Program-made: the position numbers and the translations under genes
Notes under the pieces: model-generated
What the model saw: the letters and a program-made list of their open reading frames with translations, nothing else
Database searches by the model: none
What the model was told of the DNA's origin: nothing
Assembly (NCBI RefSeq): GCF_008245025.1
Contig: NZ_CP043426.1
Coordinates: 310,001-374,000, forward strand
From: Campylobacter lari subsp. concheus
GTDB lineage: Bacteria > Campylobacterota > Campylobacteria > Campylobacterales > Campylobacteraceae
Reading direction: 5' to 3'
Length of the DNA: 64,000 nt
Shown: positions 36,303 to 45,166 of the stretch, piece after piece
How the letters are laid out: the number at the start of each line of letters is the position of its first letter
Numbering within the stretch: position 1 is the stretch's first letter

Positions 36303-36968
36303 ATGTTTAGTTGGTTAGAAAAAAATCCATTCTTTTTTGCTGTGGCAGTATTTATAGTGATTGCATATGCAGGTATTGTAGAAGTTTTACCTGATTTTGC
36401 TCAGAATGCAAGACCAATTGAAGGTAAAAAACCTTATACAGTTTTACAACTTGCAGGACGTCATGCTTATATTAAAGAAAGTTGTAATGCATGTCATTCA
36501 CAACTTATTCGTCCTTTTAAATCAGAAACAGATCGTTATGGTATGTATTCAGTTAGTGGTGAATATGCTTATGATAGACCATTTTTATGGGGTTCAAAAA
36601 GAACAGGACCTGATTTATTGCGTATAGGTAATTTTAGAACAACAGATTGGCATGAAAATCACATGTGGGATCCAGTTTCAGTTGTTCCTGGTTCTATTAT
36701 GCCAGCTTATAAACATATGTTTAGCAATAATGCAAATATAGAAACAGCTTATGCAGAAGCACTAACTGTAAAAAAAGTTTTCAATGTACCTTATGATACT
36801 GAAAATGGTACAAAACTAGGTACTTGGGAAGAAGCTCAAGCAGAAGTTAAAGCAGAAGCTCAAGCTATAGTAGATCAAATGAAAAATCAAGATGTTAAAG
36901 ATGCGTTTGCTAGAGGTGAAATTAGAGAGATTGTAGCTTTGATTGCGTATCTTAACAGCTTAAAATAG
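36303..36968 (+). CDS. ccoO: cbb3-type oxidase mono-heme subunit
   Basis: The 221-residue protein has one N-terminal membrane helix and a single heme c site (C61-NA-C64-H65), with the later methionine in VPGSIMPAY as likely axial ligand. It begins 11 bases after ccoN, with AGGAGG as ribosome site. Confidence 0.96.
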   Translation: MFSWLEKNPFFFAVAVFIVIAYAGIVEVLPDFAQNARPIEGKKPYTVLQLAGRHAYIKESCNACHSQLIRPFKSETDRYGMYSVSGEYAYDRPFLWGSKRTGPDLLRIGNFRTTDWHENHMWDPVSVVPGSIMPAYKHMFSNNANIETAYAEALTVKKVFNVPYDTENGTKLGTWEEAQAEVKAEAQAIVDQMKNQDVKDAFARGEIREIVALIAYLNSLK

Positions 36969-36976
36969 GAAAAACT

Positions 36977-37180
36977 ATGGATTTAGAACTAATAAGAGAG
37001 CTACAAGCTTATGGTTTTTTTGCTCTTGTAGTATTTTTAGTGGTAGTTTTGTATTCTTATTGGTTTCATTTGTATAGATCTGAAAAAACAGGTAGAAGAA
37101 ACTATGAAAAATATGCTGATTTGGCATTGCATGATGAAATCAGCGATCGTGTTTTAGAGCAAAATAAAAGGAGTGCTTAA
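36977..37180 (+). CDS. ccoQ: cbb3-type oxidase subunit CcoQ
   Basis: The 67-residue protein has one membrane helix (FFALVVFLVVVLYSYWF) and a charged C-terminal tail with the family pattern YRSEKTGRRNYEKYADLAL. CcoQ stabilises the oxidase complex. It starts eight bases after ccoO and its stop overlaps the ccoP start by one base. Confidence 0.92.
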   Translation: MDLELIRELQAYGFFALVVFLVVVLYSYWFHLYRSEKTGRRNYEKYADLALHDEISDRVLEQNKRSA

Positions 37181-38058
37181 TGCAATGGTTGAATTTACAA
37201 GATAATGTTAATTTATTATCTTTTATTGGAGCAATTCTTATCATACTAATTACGCTTGTTGTGGTAGGAAAATTGTTTAAAAGTATGAAAGAAGAAAAGA
37301 GCCAAGGTGAGCTAAGCGAGCATAGTTGGGATGGTATAGGTGAGTTTAAAAATCCTATACCACTTGGTTGGGCTGTAGTGTTTTTCTTAGCTATAGTATG
37401 GTGTATATGGTATTTTCTTTGGGGATATCCTTTAAATAGTTATTCTCAAATTGGTGAGTATAATAAAGAAGTACAAGCACATAATGAAAAATTTGCACAA
37501 AAATTTGCAAATTTAAGTGCACAAGATAAACAAGAAATGGGTAAGAATATTTTTCTAGTTCAATGTTCTTCTTGTCATGGTATTACAGGTGATGGTATTA
37601 ATGGAAAAGCACAAAATCTTAACATTTGGGGTTCAGAAGAAGGACTTATAGAAGTAATTACTAAAGGTTCTAAGGGCATGAATTATCCTATGGGTGAAAT
37701 GTTAAGTGCAGCTGATAATGGCATAGATGAGGCTGATATCCCTGCAATTGCTGCTTATGTTGCTTCTGAAATTTCAGCAATTAAAAAAACTGAAAATCCG
37801 CAACTTGTAGCAAAAGGAAAAGAACTTTTTGCAACTTGTACAGTGTGCCATGGTGAAGATGGAAAAGGAACTATTGATGGGCAATTAGTAGCTCCGGATT
37901 TGACAAAATATGGTAGTGCTGAGTTTGTAGTAGATGTTTTAAATCGTGGTAAAGCAGGTAGCATAGGTGTAATGCCTCATTTTAATAATGGTTTATTAAA
38001 TGAGCTTCAAAAAGAAGCAGTTGGCGAATATGCAATTTCTCTTTCAAGGGGTGAATAA
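37180..38058 (+). CDS. ccoP: cbb3-type oxidase di-heme subunit
   Basis: The 292-residue protein has two N-terminal membrane helices and two heme c sites, C129-SS-C132-H133 and C220-TV-C223-H224. It accepts electrons from cytochrome c for CcoO/CcoN. It overlaps the next small gene by one base. Confidence 0.96.
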   Translation: MQWLNLQDNVNLLSFIGAILIILITLVVVGKLFKSMKEEKSQGELSEHSWDGIGEFKNPIPLGWAVVFFLAIVWCIWYFLWGYPLNSYSQIGEYNKEVQAHNEKFAQKFANLSAQDKQEMGKNIFLVQCSSCHGITGDGINGKAQNLNIWGSEEGLIEVITKGSKGMNYPMGEMLSAADNGIDEADIPAIAAYVASEISAIKKTENPQLVAKGKELFATCTVCHGEDGKGTIDGQLVAPDLTKYGSAEFVVDVLNRGKAGSIGVMPHFNNGLLNELQKEAVGEYAISLSRGE

Positions 38059-38270
38059 TGGAAAATTCAAATAGATGTGTATTTTCACTTTCGGGTGTTA
38101 GTGGAATGTTAATAGCAACTGTTTTATTGCTATCGATTCTAGCTGGACTTACTGTTTGGGGTCTTAAAACACAACAAGATGTTATGCAAAAACCTTACAA
38201 AATAGAAAATACAGAGCAAATTAAAATGTTTGACTCCAAAAGAGAAGAACATATCATCATAAAGGAATGA
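38058..38270 (+). CDS. DUF4006-like small membrane protein of cco operon
   Basis: The 70-residue protein has one membrane helix (MLIATVLLLSILAGLTVWGL) and a short polar tail. It is the conserved small gene after ccoP in Campylobacter and fits DUF4006. A role in oxidase assembly is plausible from position only. Confidence 0.8.
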   Translation: MENSNRCVFSLSGVSGMLIATVLLLSILAGLTVWGLKTQQDVMQKPYKIENTEQIKMFDSKREEHIIIKE

Positions 38271-38272
38271 TT

Positions 38273-38374
38273 ATGGCAAAAGTTCTTGAATACTTAATCA
38301 TAGCTGGCTTGGTTGTAGCAGCAGGAGTTACTGCTTGGTCAGTTTTAACTGTAAATCACCTTTTTATAGGATGA
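38273..38374 (+). CDS. 33-residue single-helix protein in cco operon
   Basis: A short frame starting with ATG at 38273 encodes 33 residues: MAKVLEYLIIAGLVVAAG, continuing hydrophobic to about residue 27. AAAGGA lies six bases before the start, inside the end of the preceding gene. Its TGA overlaps the ATG of the next gene (38371). It therefore links two genes translationally and is probably a true small membrane subunit or assembly factor. An alternative start two codons earlier (38267) has a poorer spacing. Confidence 0.7.
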   Translation: MAKVLEYLIIAGLVVAAGVTAWSVLTVNHLFIG

Positions 38375-38946
38375 AAAATATATTTAAAGGCGGTTTTTTA
38401 ACCGCCGTTTTTATTTGCTTTGCTAATTTCTTACATGCTGAAATACTATTAAATGACAATATCTTAAATACTGCAATAGAACAAAATATTACTTCAAGCT
38501 CTAAGCAAATTCGTGAGTTAACCGGAGTAAATATCGCTTTGGCATTAAGTGATAAAAAAGATTTTGAAAGTTTAAAGAGCTATGAAGCTAATTTGAGCAA
38601 GCCGTATATTTTACTTGTATTTTCTAAAGCTTCACATAAGGTGGATATACTTGCAAGTGATGATGCTTTAGCTTTTTTTGATAAAGAGGGTGTTTTGAGT
38701 CCTTACCCTGAAAAAGGAACGATTTTGCCTATACTTGCAAATCCTAAACAAAAAGACATTTATAATGCTGCTATTTTAAATGGTTATGCAGATATTGCTG
38801 ATCAAGTGGCAAATCATTTTAATATAAAACCTTTTTATGGAAATTCAAATCGTGATACTTTAAATATCATGAGAATTTTAATTTATGGCTTTTTATGTGT
38901 TGCAATTTTGATGCTAGTTCAAAGAAAAATCAAAAGGAGAAGATAA
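38371..38946 (+). CDS. periplasmic protein with C-terminal anchor, TPM-like
   Basis: The 191-residue protein has a signal peptide (cleavage after FLHA), a soluble domain and one C-terminal helix (ILIYGFLCVAILMLV) followed by RKIKRRR. The soluble part resembles TPM-type domains weakly. I chose the ATG at 38371, overlapping the stop of the 33-residue gene, over a TTG at 38335. Two N-glycosylation sequons, EQNIT (N39) and EANLS (N74), lie in the exported part. A terminator-like hairpin sits within codons 7-12. It matches the position of C. jejuni Cj1485c, of unknown function. Confidence 0.75.
   Translation: MKNIFKGGFLTAVFICFANFLHAEILLNDNILNTAIEQNITSSSKQIRELTGVNIALALSDKKDFESLKSYEANLSKPYILLVFSKASHKVDILASDDALAFFDKEGVLSPYPEKGTILPILANPKQKDIYNAAILNGYADIADQVANHFNIKPFYGNSNRDTLNIMRILIYGFLCVAILMLVQRKIKRRR
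38389..38412 (+). terminator. terminator-like hairpin inside the next gene's signal sequence
   Basis: GGCGGTT (38389-38395), loop TTTT and AACCGCC (38400-38406) form a 7-bp GC-rich stem followed by GTTTTTATTT. It looks like the intrinsic terminator of the cco operon but lies within codons 7-12 of the gene at 38371, so it probably limits how much transcription continues. Confidence 0.65.
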
Positions 38947-39459
38947 ATGCAAAATCAAAAAACATTTTGGCCTTATGGCATTTTGATTTCTTTAGGGCTT
39001 ATTGTTGTAGCTTGTATTGTAACGATTTTTATCGCAAGCAAAGCACCTGTATATGAAGATAATTTTTATTTTGATTCTTATCAAAATGTAGAGTTAAATT
39101 ATAATGAAATTCAAAATAGACAAAAGACTTTTGATGAAAATTTTAAATTAAGCATTAAAGATAAAGAAAGCTTTATGCATAAGAAAAATCAAGTTTATTA
39201 TATTAATGAAGGGCAAAATGAACTTAGGATTGCAATTGAAAATTTAAAAGATTATGACTTAAATGAACTTCAAATTCAAACCTTACTTTCGCGTCCACAT
39301 ACAAATATAAATGATGAGAATTTACAAGCAAGATTAGAAGGAAGTGATTTGGTGTTTGATTTTAATATCAAAGAAAAAGGCGTATGGCAAATACTTTTAA
39401 AAATCACTCAAGATGAAAATAGCGTAGGATTTTTTAAATTCTTTTTACAGACTAAATAA
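38947..39459 (+). CDS. FixH-family protein
   Basis: The 170-residue protein starts with FWPYGILISLGLIVVACIV, a membrane helix typical of FixH, and has a periplasmic domain with LLSRPHTNINDEN, a family mark. FixH (CcoI/CcoH region) proteins help assemble cbb3 oxidase. It directly follows the previous gene and overlaps the addB start by one base. Confidence 0.78.
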   Translation: MQNQKTFWPYGILISLGLIVVACIVTIFIASKAPVYEDNFYFDSYQNVELNYNEIQNRQKTFDENFKLSIKDKESFMHKKNQVYYINEGQNELRIAIENLKDYDLNELQIQTLLSRPHTNINDENLQARLEGSDLVFDFNIKEKGVWQILLKITQDENSVGFFKFFLQTK

Positions 39460-41849
39460 TGAAGCTTTTTGTTTTTAGCTCACTAAGAGCTTTAAGAAAA
39501 TATTATGAGAAAAAACTACAAATAGATACTTTGGTAGATCCGGCTATGAGTATAGCTGAATTTATGCAAAAATTAGTTTTTTCTCCACATTTTCAAGCAA
39601 CTCATTATGAGTGTTTGCTTTTGATGAAAAAGGCTTGTGAACAAACTAAAAATTTAGAACAAAGTTTAAAAATACCGAGTAATTTTTTTGCATTTTTAAA
39701 AAACAATGCTTATTTATTTAGTTTTTTTAAAGAACTTAGTTTGGAGAAAAAGGATATTAGTGCTTTAAAACATTATGACGCTTATGCTCAGTATGATGAG
39801 CATTTACAAATTTTAGAAGAGCTTTTTAAAAATTATCTTACCCTATTAAATGAACAAAATTTATATGATGATATTTCTTTAGCGTTAGATTATGAAATTA
39901 ATAATGATTTTTTAAAAAATTATGATGAAATTATTTTTGATTTTCAAGGTTTTTTAAATGCTTTTGAAGTAGAGCTTTTGTTAAAAATTAAGGAAATACT
40001 TCCTCTTAAAGTGCAATTTAATTGTACTAAATTTAATAAAGATTTTTTAAGTTCTATTAGCTTTTTACAAGGGTTTTCTCTTAAGGAAAATCATGCGTAT
40101 TTATATGATGTAAACCAAGCACAAATATTACAAGAGTGTCTTTTTGTGCAAGAAAATAAAATCACTTATAAAAGTTTTAATTTACGGTCTTTGCAAGCTG
40201 CTTTTGTTTTTGAAAAAATTAACAGCTTTTTAAAAGCTGGTATTAGTGCAAAAGATATTGCAGTGATTACCCCTGATGAGAATTTTGTAGATATTTTAAG
40301 ACTTTATGATAAAAATAATGTATTAAACTATGCCAATGGAGAAAGTATCAAACATACGCTTTTTTATCATAGATTAAAGACTTTATATGAAAGTGCCAAA
40401 GATGATGAGTTTGAGTATGAGCTTAGTGAAGATTTTTTTAATAGGCAAAAGCTAAACAAGCACCTATGTAATTTGCATTTTTATCCTTCTGGTATTGATT
40501 TTATAGAGTTTAAAAAGCTTTTTGATGAAAATATTTCTTTTGATTTTTTTGAAAACTTCATCTATAATTTGCTAGAAGATATTAACAATCAAGAATTGCA
40601 AGATTATATCTATCAAGAGCTTACTTTTATCAAAGAACTTATAAAAACACATACTTTAAGTTTTAAGCAAATTTTAGAGCTATTTTTCATGCAAATTGAC
40701 AATAAAAAACTAAGCAGTGTTGGCGGTGGTGAAGTTACTGTAATGGGGCTTTTAGAAAGTAGGGGGCTTAGTTTTGATGGAGTGATTATTGTTGATTTTA
40801 ATGATGAGTTTATCCCTAAAAGGGTTTCAAGTGAGTTATTTTTAAATAATGAAATTCGAAAAAAAGCAGGACTTATTACTCATGCTCAAAGAGAAAATTT
40901 ACAAAGACATTATTATTACACCCTAATAACCAAGGCAAAATTAGTAGGAATTTCTTATGTGGAAAATGAAGAAAAAATCAAGTCAAGATTTTTAAGTGAG
41001 CTTGAATTTTCACTCATAGAAGATAGAACATACAGTGACAATGCTTATATAAAATACTTTCAAACACACAAGTGCGATTTTAACCTTGAGCCAATTACAC
41101 ATATAATGGCTAAGCATGATTATTTTAGCAAAGAGCTTACTTTTACGAGATTTCACCTTTTGATAAATTATGGCTTAGATTATTATTATAAATATGTCTT
41201 AGGACTAAAAGAACCAAAAGAATTAGAAGATACTCTTAGAGCAAATGAACTAGGAAGTTTTATTCATAAAGCTTTAGAAAAATACTATAAACAAAACAAA
41301 AAAGCAAAATATTTTGACTATGAAAAATTTATGGATATTGTAAAAAATTTGAAAGATTACAAAATCGATGCTTTAAATTTAGCTTTAATGCAAGCAATGT
41401 TTAAAGAATTTCAGGTGCTTGAAAATGAGCATTTTGAACAAGGCTTTATGGTAAGAGATTGTGAATTTTCACAAAAAAAAGATTTTATCGCTGAAAATGG
41501 AGTTAAAATTACTATTTTTGGACGTTTAGATAGATTAGATGAAAATGAAGATGAAAAATTAGTCATAGATTATAAAACTGGGAAAATAGATGAAAAAACT
41601 TACCAGCTTGCCTTTTATAAGTTTTTATTAGAGGATACATACCCTTTAGAAAATATAAATGCTTGTTTTTATGATTTAAAAAATATGAAAATCATTTATG
41701 AAAATACTGAAAGTGAAAAGGTGCAAGAGCTTAAAGACATGCTTAATGAGCTTGCAAAAGATCCTTTAGAAAAAGAATTTACTAATCAAAGAAATGATAA
41801 TACCTATAGTCCTTATACTATGCTTTATAAAAAGGAGTTTAAGCTTTGA
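39459..41849 (+). CDS. addB: AddB-type exonuclease subunit
   Basis: The 796-residue protein is the AddB partner of a RecBCD-like helicase-nuclease for repair of double-strand breaks. An inactive helicase-like region (MGLLESRGLSFDGVIIVDF, AQRENLQRHYYYTLITKAK) is followed by a C-terminal PD-(D/E)xK nuclease with GRLDRLDE and LVIDYKTGKID. The Walker A motif seen in longer AddB proteins is not evident, as is usual in Campylobacterota. It overlaps addA by four bases. It matches Cj1482c. Confidence 0.88.
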   Translation: MKLFVFSSLRALRKYYEKKLQIDTLVDPAMSIAEFMQKLVFSPHFQATHYECLLLMKKACEQTKNLEQSLKIPSNFFAFLKNNAYLFSFFKELSLEKKDISALKHYDAYAQYDEHLQILEELFKNYLTLLNEQNLYDDISLALDYEINNDFLKNYDEIIFDFQGFLNAFEVELLLKIKEILPLKVQFNCTKFNKDFLSSISFLQGFSLKENHAYLYDVNQAQILQECLFVQENKITYKSFNLRSLQAAFVFEKINSFLKAGISAKDIAVITPDENFVDILRLYDKNNVLNYANGESIKHTLFYHRLKTLYESAKDDEFEYELSEDFFNRQKLNKHLCNLHFYPSGIDFIEFKKLFDENISFDFFENFIYNLLEDINNQELQDYIYQELTFIKELIKTHTLSFKQILELFFMQIDNKKLSSVGGGEVTVMGLLESRGLSFDGVIIVDFNDEFIPKRVSSELFLNNEIRKKAGLITHAQRENLQRHYYYTLITKAKLVGISYVENEEKIKSRFLSELEFSLIEDRTYSDNAYIKYFQTHKCDFNLEPITHIMAKHDYFSKELTFTRFHLLINYGLDYYYKYVLGLKEPKELEDTLRANELGSFIHKALEKYYKQNKKAKYFDYEKFMDIVKNLKDYKIDALNLALMQAMFKEFQVLENEHFEQGFMVRDCEFSQKKDFIAENGVKITIFGRLDRLDENEDEKLVIDYKTGKIDEKTYQLAFYKFLLEDTYPLENINACFYDLKNMKIIYENTESEKVQELKDMLNELAKDPLEKEFTNQRNDNTYSPYTMLYKKEFKL

Positions 41850-44593
41850 GTTGTAATTTTGAACCTTTTTTGGCCTTAGAAGCTAGTGCAGGAAGTGGAA
41901 AAACTTTTGCATTAAGCGTGCGTTTTGTAGCTTTGGTGTTAATGGGAGCTAAGATTAATGAAATTTTAGCTCTTACTTTTACCAATAAAACCACGAGCGA
42001 GATGAAAGAAAGGATTTTTAAAACCTTTTTAGAATTTGATGTGATTGAAAACGGAGAAAATAAAGCAGAATGTAATGAGCTTATGAGAATGCTAGGTAAA
42101 AGTAAAGAAGAGCTTGTAGATTTAAGACAAAAGCGTAAAAACGAATTTTTAAGATCTAAGCTTAATATCTATACCTTTGATAGTTTTTTTTCACAAATTA
42201 TTCGTTCTTTTGCTTTAAATTTAGGTTTTATGAGTGATTTTGAGATCATAGAAAGTCAAGATAGCTATAAAAATTTCATCGCTAAATTAAACGAAGAAGA
42301 GCTGAAAAGTCTAGCGTATTACATCATCCAAACAAAAAGCAAAAGCGACTTTTTGCAAAACCTTGAAAATTTATATATAAAGCATTGTGACGTTAAGCCA
42401 AATCCAAAAGCTTACCTTCCAAGCAAGGCTGCCTTAGAAAAAAATATTGATGAGTTTATAGCTTATGCAAAAAATTTAAGCACAAATAAAAATTATCTTT
42501 CAAATTTTAATTTTGAAAGAATGGAAGATTTTTTCGCTAAGCCTATTATTAGTAATTTAGATAAAAATTATTTTACCAAAGTCATTGATAATGAATTTTT
42601 ACAAAAAAGAGCAGAGCTTATACAAAATGCAAAAGAATATTTTAATCAAATGGAAAATTACCGCATAAGTATGCTTGCAAAGCTTTTGGCGCATTTTAAA
42701 AAAGCAAGAAATGAAAGCAATACCAAGCAAAATGCATTAACTTTTTCAGATATAGCCTTAAAAACTTATGAATTAATTAGTGATGAGGCTAATAAAGATT
42801 TGATTTATTTTAGACTTGATGGTTATATTTCTCATTTATTAATCGATGAATTTCAAGATACTAATGTCTTGCAATATCAAATTTTAAAGCCTATTATCGC
42901 CGAACTTGTTTCAGGTGAGGGTGTGAAAAAAAACAGAAGTTTTTTTTATGTAGGCGATAAAAAACAGAGTATATATGGTTTTAGAGGGGGTAAAAAAGAA
43001 CTTTTTGATAAGCTTTTAAAAGACTTTCCACAAATTAAACTAGAGCATTTAGATACTAATTATCGTAGTAAAAAGATCATTGTTGATTATGTTAATGATA
43101 CTTTTAAAGATAAATTCTTTGATAGCTTTTTAAATCCTAGCTTTACTTTGCAAAAAAGCGTTAAAGAAGGCGGGTATGTAGAAATTTTACAAAATCATAT
43201 TCCTAGTAAAGATAGTTCTGTTTATGAAGCAAGTGCTAAAGAAGCTTTAAAAATCATCCATAGACTTTTAGAAAAAGGCATTAAGCTTGATGATATTTGC
43301 ATTTTAGTATGGGTTAATAAAGACGCTACTTTGATCCAAGAATTTCTTGAAGAAAATGGCGTTAAAGCTTATACGCAAAGTAATGTTCCTTTATTAGATT
43401 GTATTAGCGTAAGAGTGCTTTTTGAGTATGCAAAGGCTTGTGTGCTTAAAGATGAGTTTAGTTTGTATTTTGTAAATGATATTTTAAAAAAAGAACTTAG
43501 CTATCTTGAGCTTGATCTAAACCGCAGTGTAGGTGAAATTTTAAAATACTTGATTGATTATTTAAAGCTTGATCTAAGCGATGTTAATCTTATCGCCTAT
43601 TTAGAGCATGCAAGTACTTTTGATAATTTTTTTGATTTTTTATATAGTCCTTGTAAATTAAGTTCTTTGCAAGCACAAAATGATGGAGTTAGTATTATGA
43701 CCGTACATAAGTCTAAGGGGCTTGAATTTGAAAATTTAATCGTGCTTGATAGACTTAGCAAAAAAGTTCCAGATACCGATACTTTAATGTTTGAGTATGA
43801 TTTAGAGCAAGGTTGGGAAATAAAATACAGACATAGTGCTAGAGAATACCTTGAAGATGATAACTATAATGCCTTTTTAGACAAACGCAAAAAACTTCAA
43901 ACAGAAGATGAGATAAATTGTCTATATGTAGCACTTACTAGAGCTAAAAATTCTCTTTTTGTTATAAAAAATGATGAAAATTATAAGGGTTTTAAAGGAT
44001 ATTTTAAAGATTATGAAGAAAAGCAAATAGGCATTTTAGAAGAACAACTTTCAAAAACAAATGAGCCTTTGGAAAATTTGGAGCAAATAGAAAGCTTTGA
44101 AGAGTTTCAAAATGTAAATTTGCAAGAAGTTAAAGTCAAAAACTATTTTGCAAGTGAGCAAATACATTTTGGCTTAGCTTTACATGAGTTTTTACAATAT
44201 TTTGATTTTAACACTAAAAGCAATTTTGAATTTTGCAAGCAAATGGTGTATAAAAAATATCGTTTTTGCTTAGATGATGAGGGTTTTAATGAGCTTTTTA
44301 AAAGACTTACTATGCTTTTAAAAGATGAGAGCTTTAACGCGCTTTTAGTGGGTAAAAAGCTACTAAAAGAGCAAATCATCACTTATAAAGGCGAGCAAAA
44401 ACAGCTTGATATGCTTGCATTTGATGATAATGAAGCTATCATTATAGACTATAAAACAGGTTTAAATTTAAACGAGCATAAAAAGCAAGTTTTGCTTTAT
44501 AAAGAAGCCATAGAAAAAATCTTAGCCAAGACTTCCACTAAGGCTTTTTTGGTGTATGTTTTAAAGGATAAAGTGGAGATAGTGGAGGTTTAA
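41846..44593 (+). CDS. addA: AddA-type helicase-nuclease subunit
   Basis: The 915-residue UvrD-type helicase has Walker A ASAGSGKT (13-20), LTFTNKTTSEM, LLIDEFQDTN, YVGDKKQSIYGFRGG, MTVHKSKGLEFENLIV and YVALTRAKNSLFVI. A C-terminal nuclease motif IIIDYKTG follows. The start is TTG at 41846 with AAGGAG nine bases before it, inside the end of addB. With AddB it processes DNA ends for recombination, relevant also to the transformation genes further on. Confidence 0.93.
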   Translation: MSCNFEPFLALEASAGSGKTFALSVRFVALVLMGAKINEILALTFTNKTTSEMKERIFKTFLEFDVIENGENKAECNELMRMLGKSKEELVDLRQKRKNEFLRSKLNIYTFDSFFSQIIRSFALNLGFMSDFEIIESQDSYKNFIAKLNEEELKSLAYYIIQTKSKSDFLQNLENLYIKHCDVKPNPKAYLPSKAALEKNIDEFIAYAKNLSTNKNYLSNFNFERMEDFFAKPIISNLDKNYFTKVIDNEFLQKRAELIQNAKEYFNQMENYRISMLAKLLAHFKKARNESNTKQNALTFSDIALKTYELISDEANKDLIYFRLDGYISHLLIDEFQDTNVLQYQILKPIIAELVSGEGVKKNRSFFYVGDKKQSIYGFRGGKKELFDKLLKDFPQIKLEHLDTNYRSKKIIVDYVNDTFKDKFFDSFLNPSFTLQKSVKEGGYVEILQNHIPSKDSSVYEASAKEALKIIHRLLEKGIKLDDICILVWVNKDATLIQEFLEENGVKAYTQSNVPLLDCISVRVLFEYAKACVLKDEFSLYFVNDILKKELSYLELDLNRSVGEILKYLIDYLKLDLSDVNLIAYLEHASTFDNFFDFLYSPCKLSSLQAQNDGVSIMTVHKSKGLEFENLIVLDRLSKKVPDTDTLMFEYDLEQGWEIKYRHSAREYLEDDNYNAFLDKRKKLQTEDEINCLYVALTRAKNSLFVIKNDENYKGFKGYFKDYEEKQIGILEEQLSKTNEPLENLEQIESFEEFQNVNLQEVKVKNYFASEQIHFGLALHEFLQYFDFNTKSNFEFCKQMVYKKYRFCLDDEGFNELFKRLTMLLKDESFNALLVGKKLLKEQIITYKGEQKQLDMLAFDDNEAIIIDYKTGLNLNEHKKQVLLYKEAIEKILAKTSTKAFLVYVLKDKVEIVEV

Positions 44594-44612
44594 TAATCTA
44601 TTTTGTTAAATA

Positions 44613-45134
44613 TTAGGTTCTACTATCAAAATTTCCATTTCTATCTAAAAGCCCATATTCTCCATTTAGTTTAACTTCAGCTAAACCATTGTTGAAACTA
44701 GAAGCATAATCAAATTTAGGGTCTACTAATTGATTTCCATTTTCATCTATAAAGCCATACTTTTCATTTAGTATGATTATTGCAAACCCCTCACTAAAGT
44801 CATCAATCCAATCATAGATTAATTTTGCAACAACTTTATCATTAGTGTTTATTAAACCACATTTGTTATTTAATACAACTCTTGATAAACCTCGATTAAA
44901 ATTGCTGACTACATCATATTTTGCTTCTACTAATCGATTTCCGTTTTTATCTATAAAACCCCATCTTCCATTTAGTTTAAAACCAGCAAGATTTTCACTA
45001 AATTCTAAAACTTCTTCATATATAGGTTCTATTACAATCTCATCATTTTCATTCATAAAACCATAATTATTTCCCATTCTAATTATTATCAAACCTTCCT
45101 TAAAATCACCTAGCTTAATAATTTCAGGGTTCAT
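44613..45134 (-). CDS. WG-repeat protein, 173 residues
   Basis: The whole protein consists of WG-type repeats of about 34 residues (units such as LNGRWGFIDKNGN, LNEKYGFIDENGN). About five units are present and they are diverged from one another. There is no signal peptide or membrane segment. WG repeats form beta structures thought to bind partners; no function is known here. It is the last gene of a minus-strand cassette and follows the second WG gene after 32 bases. The convergent addA gene ends 19 bases away. Confidence 0.8.
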   Translation of the reverse strand: MNPEIIKLGDFKEGLIIIRMGNNYGFMNENDEIVIEPIYEEVLEFSENLAGFKLNGRWGFIDKNGNRLVEAKYDVVSNFNRGLSRVVLNNKCGLINTNDKVVAKLIYDWIDDFSEGFAIIILNEKYGFIDENGNQLVDPKFDYASSFNNGLAEVKLNGEYGLLDRNGNFDSRT

Positions 45135-45166
45135 TATTTATCCTTTCAACAAATTTATAAAGTTAT

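Noticed and set aside
38335-38370. upstream TTG start of the gene at 38371
   Set aside because: It would place residues before a clean signal peptide and ignore the ATGA coupling with the 33-residue gene.
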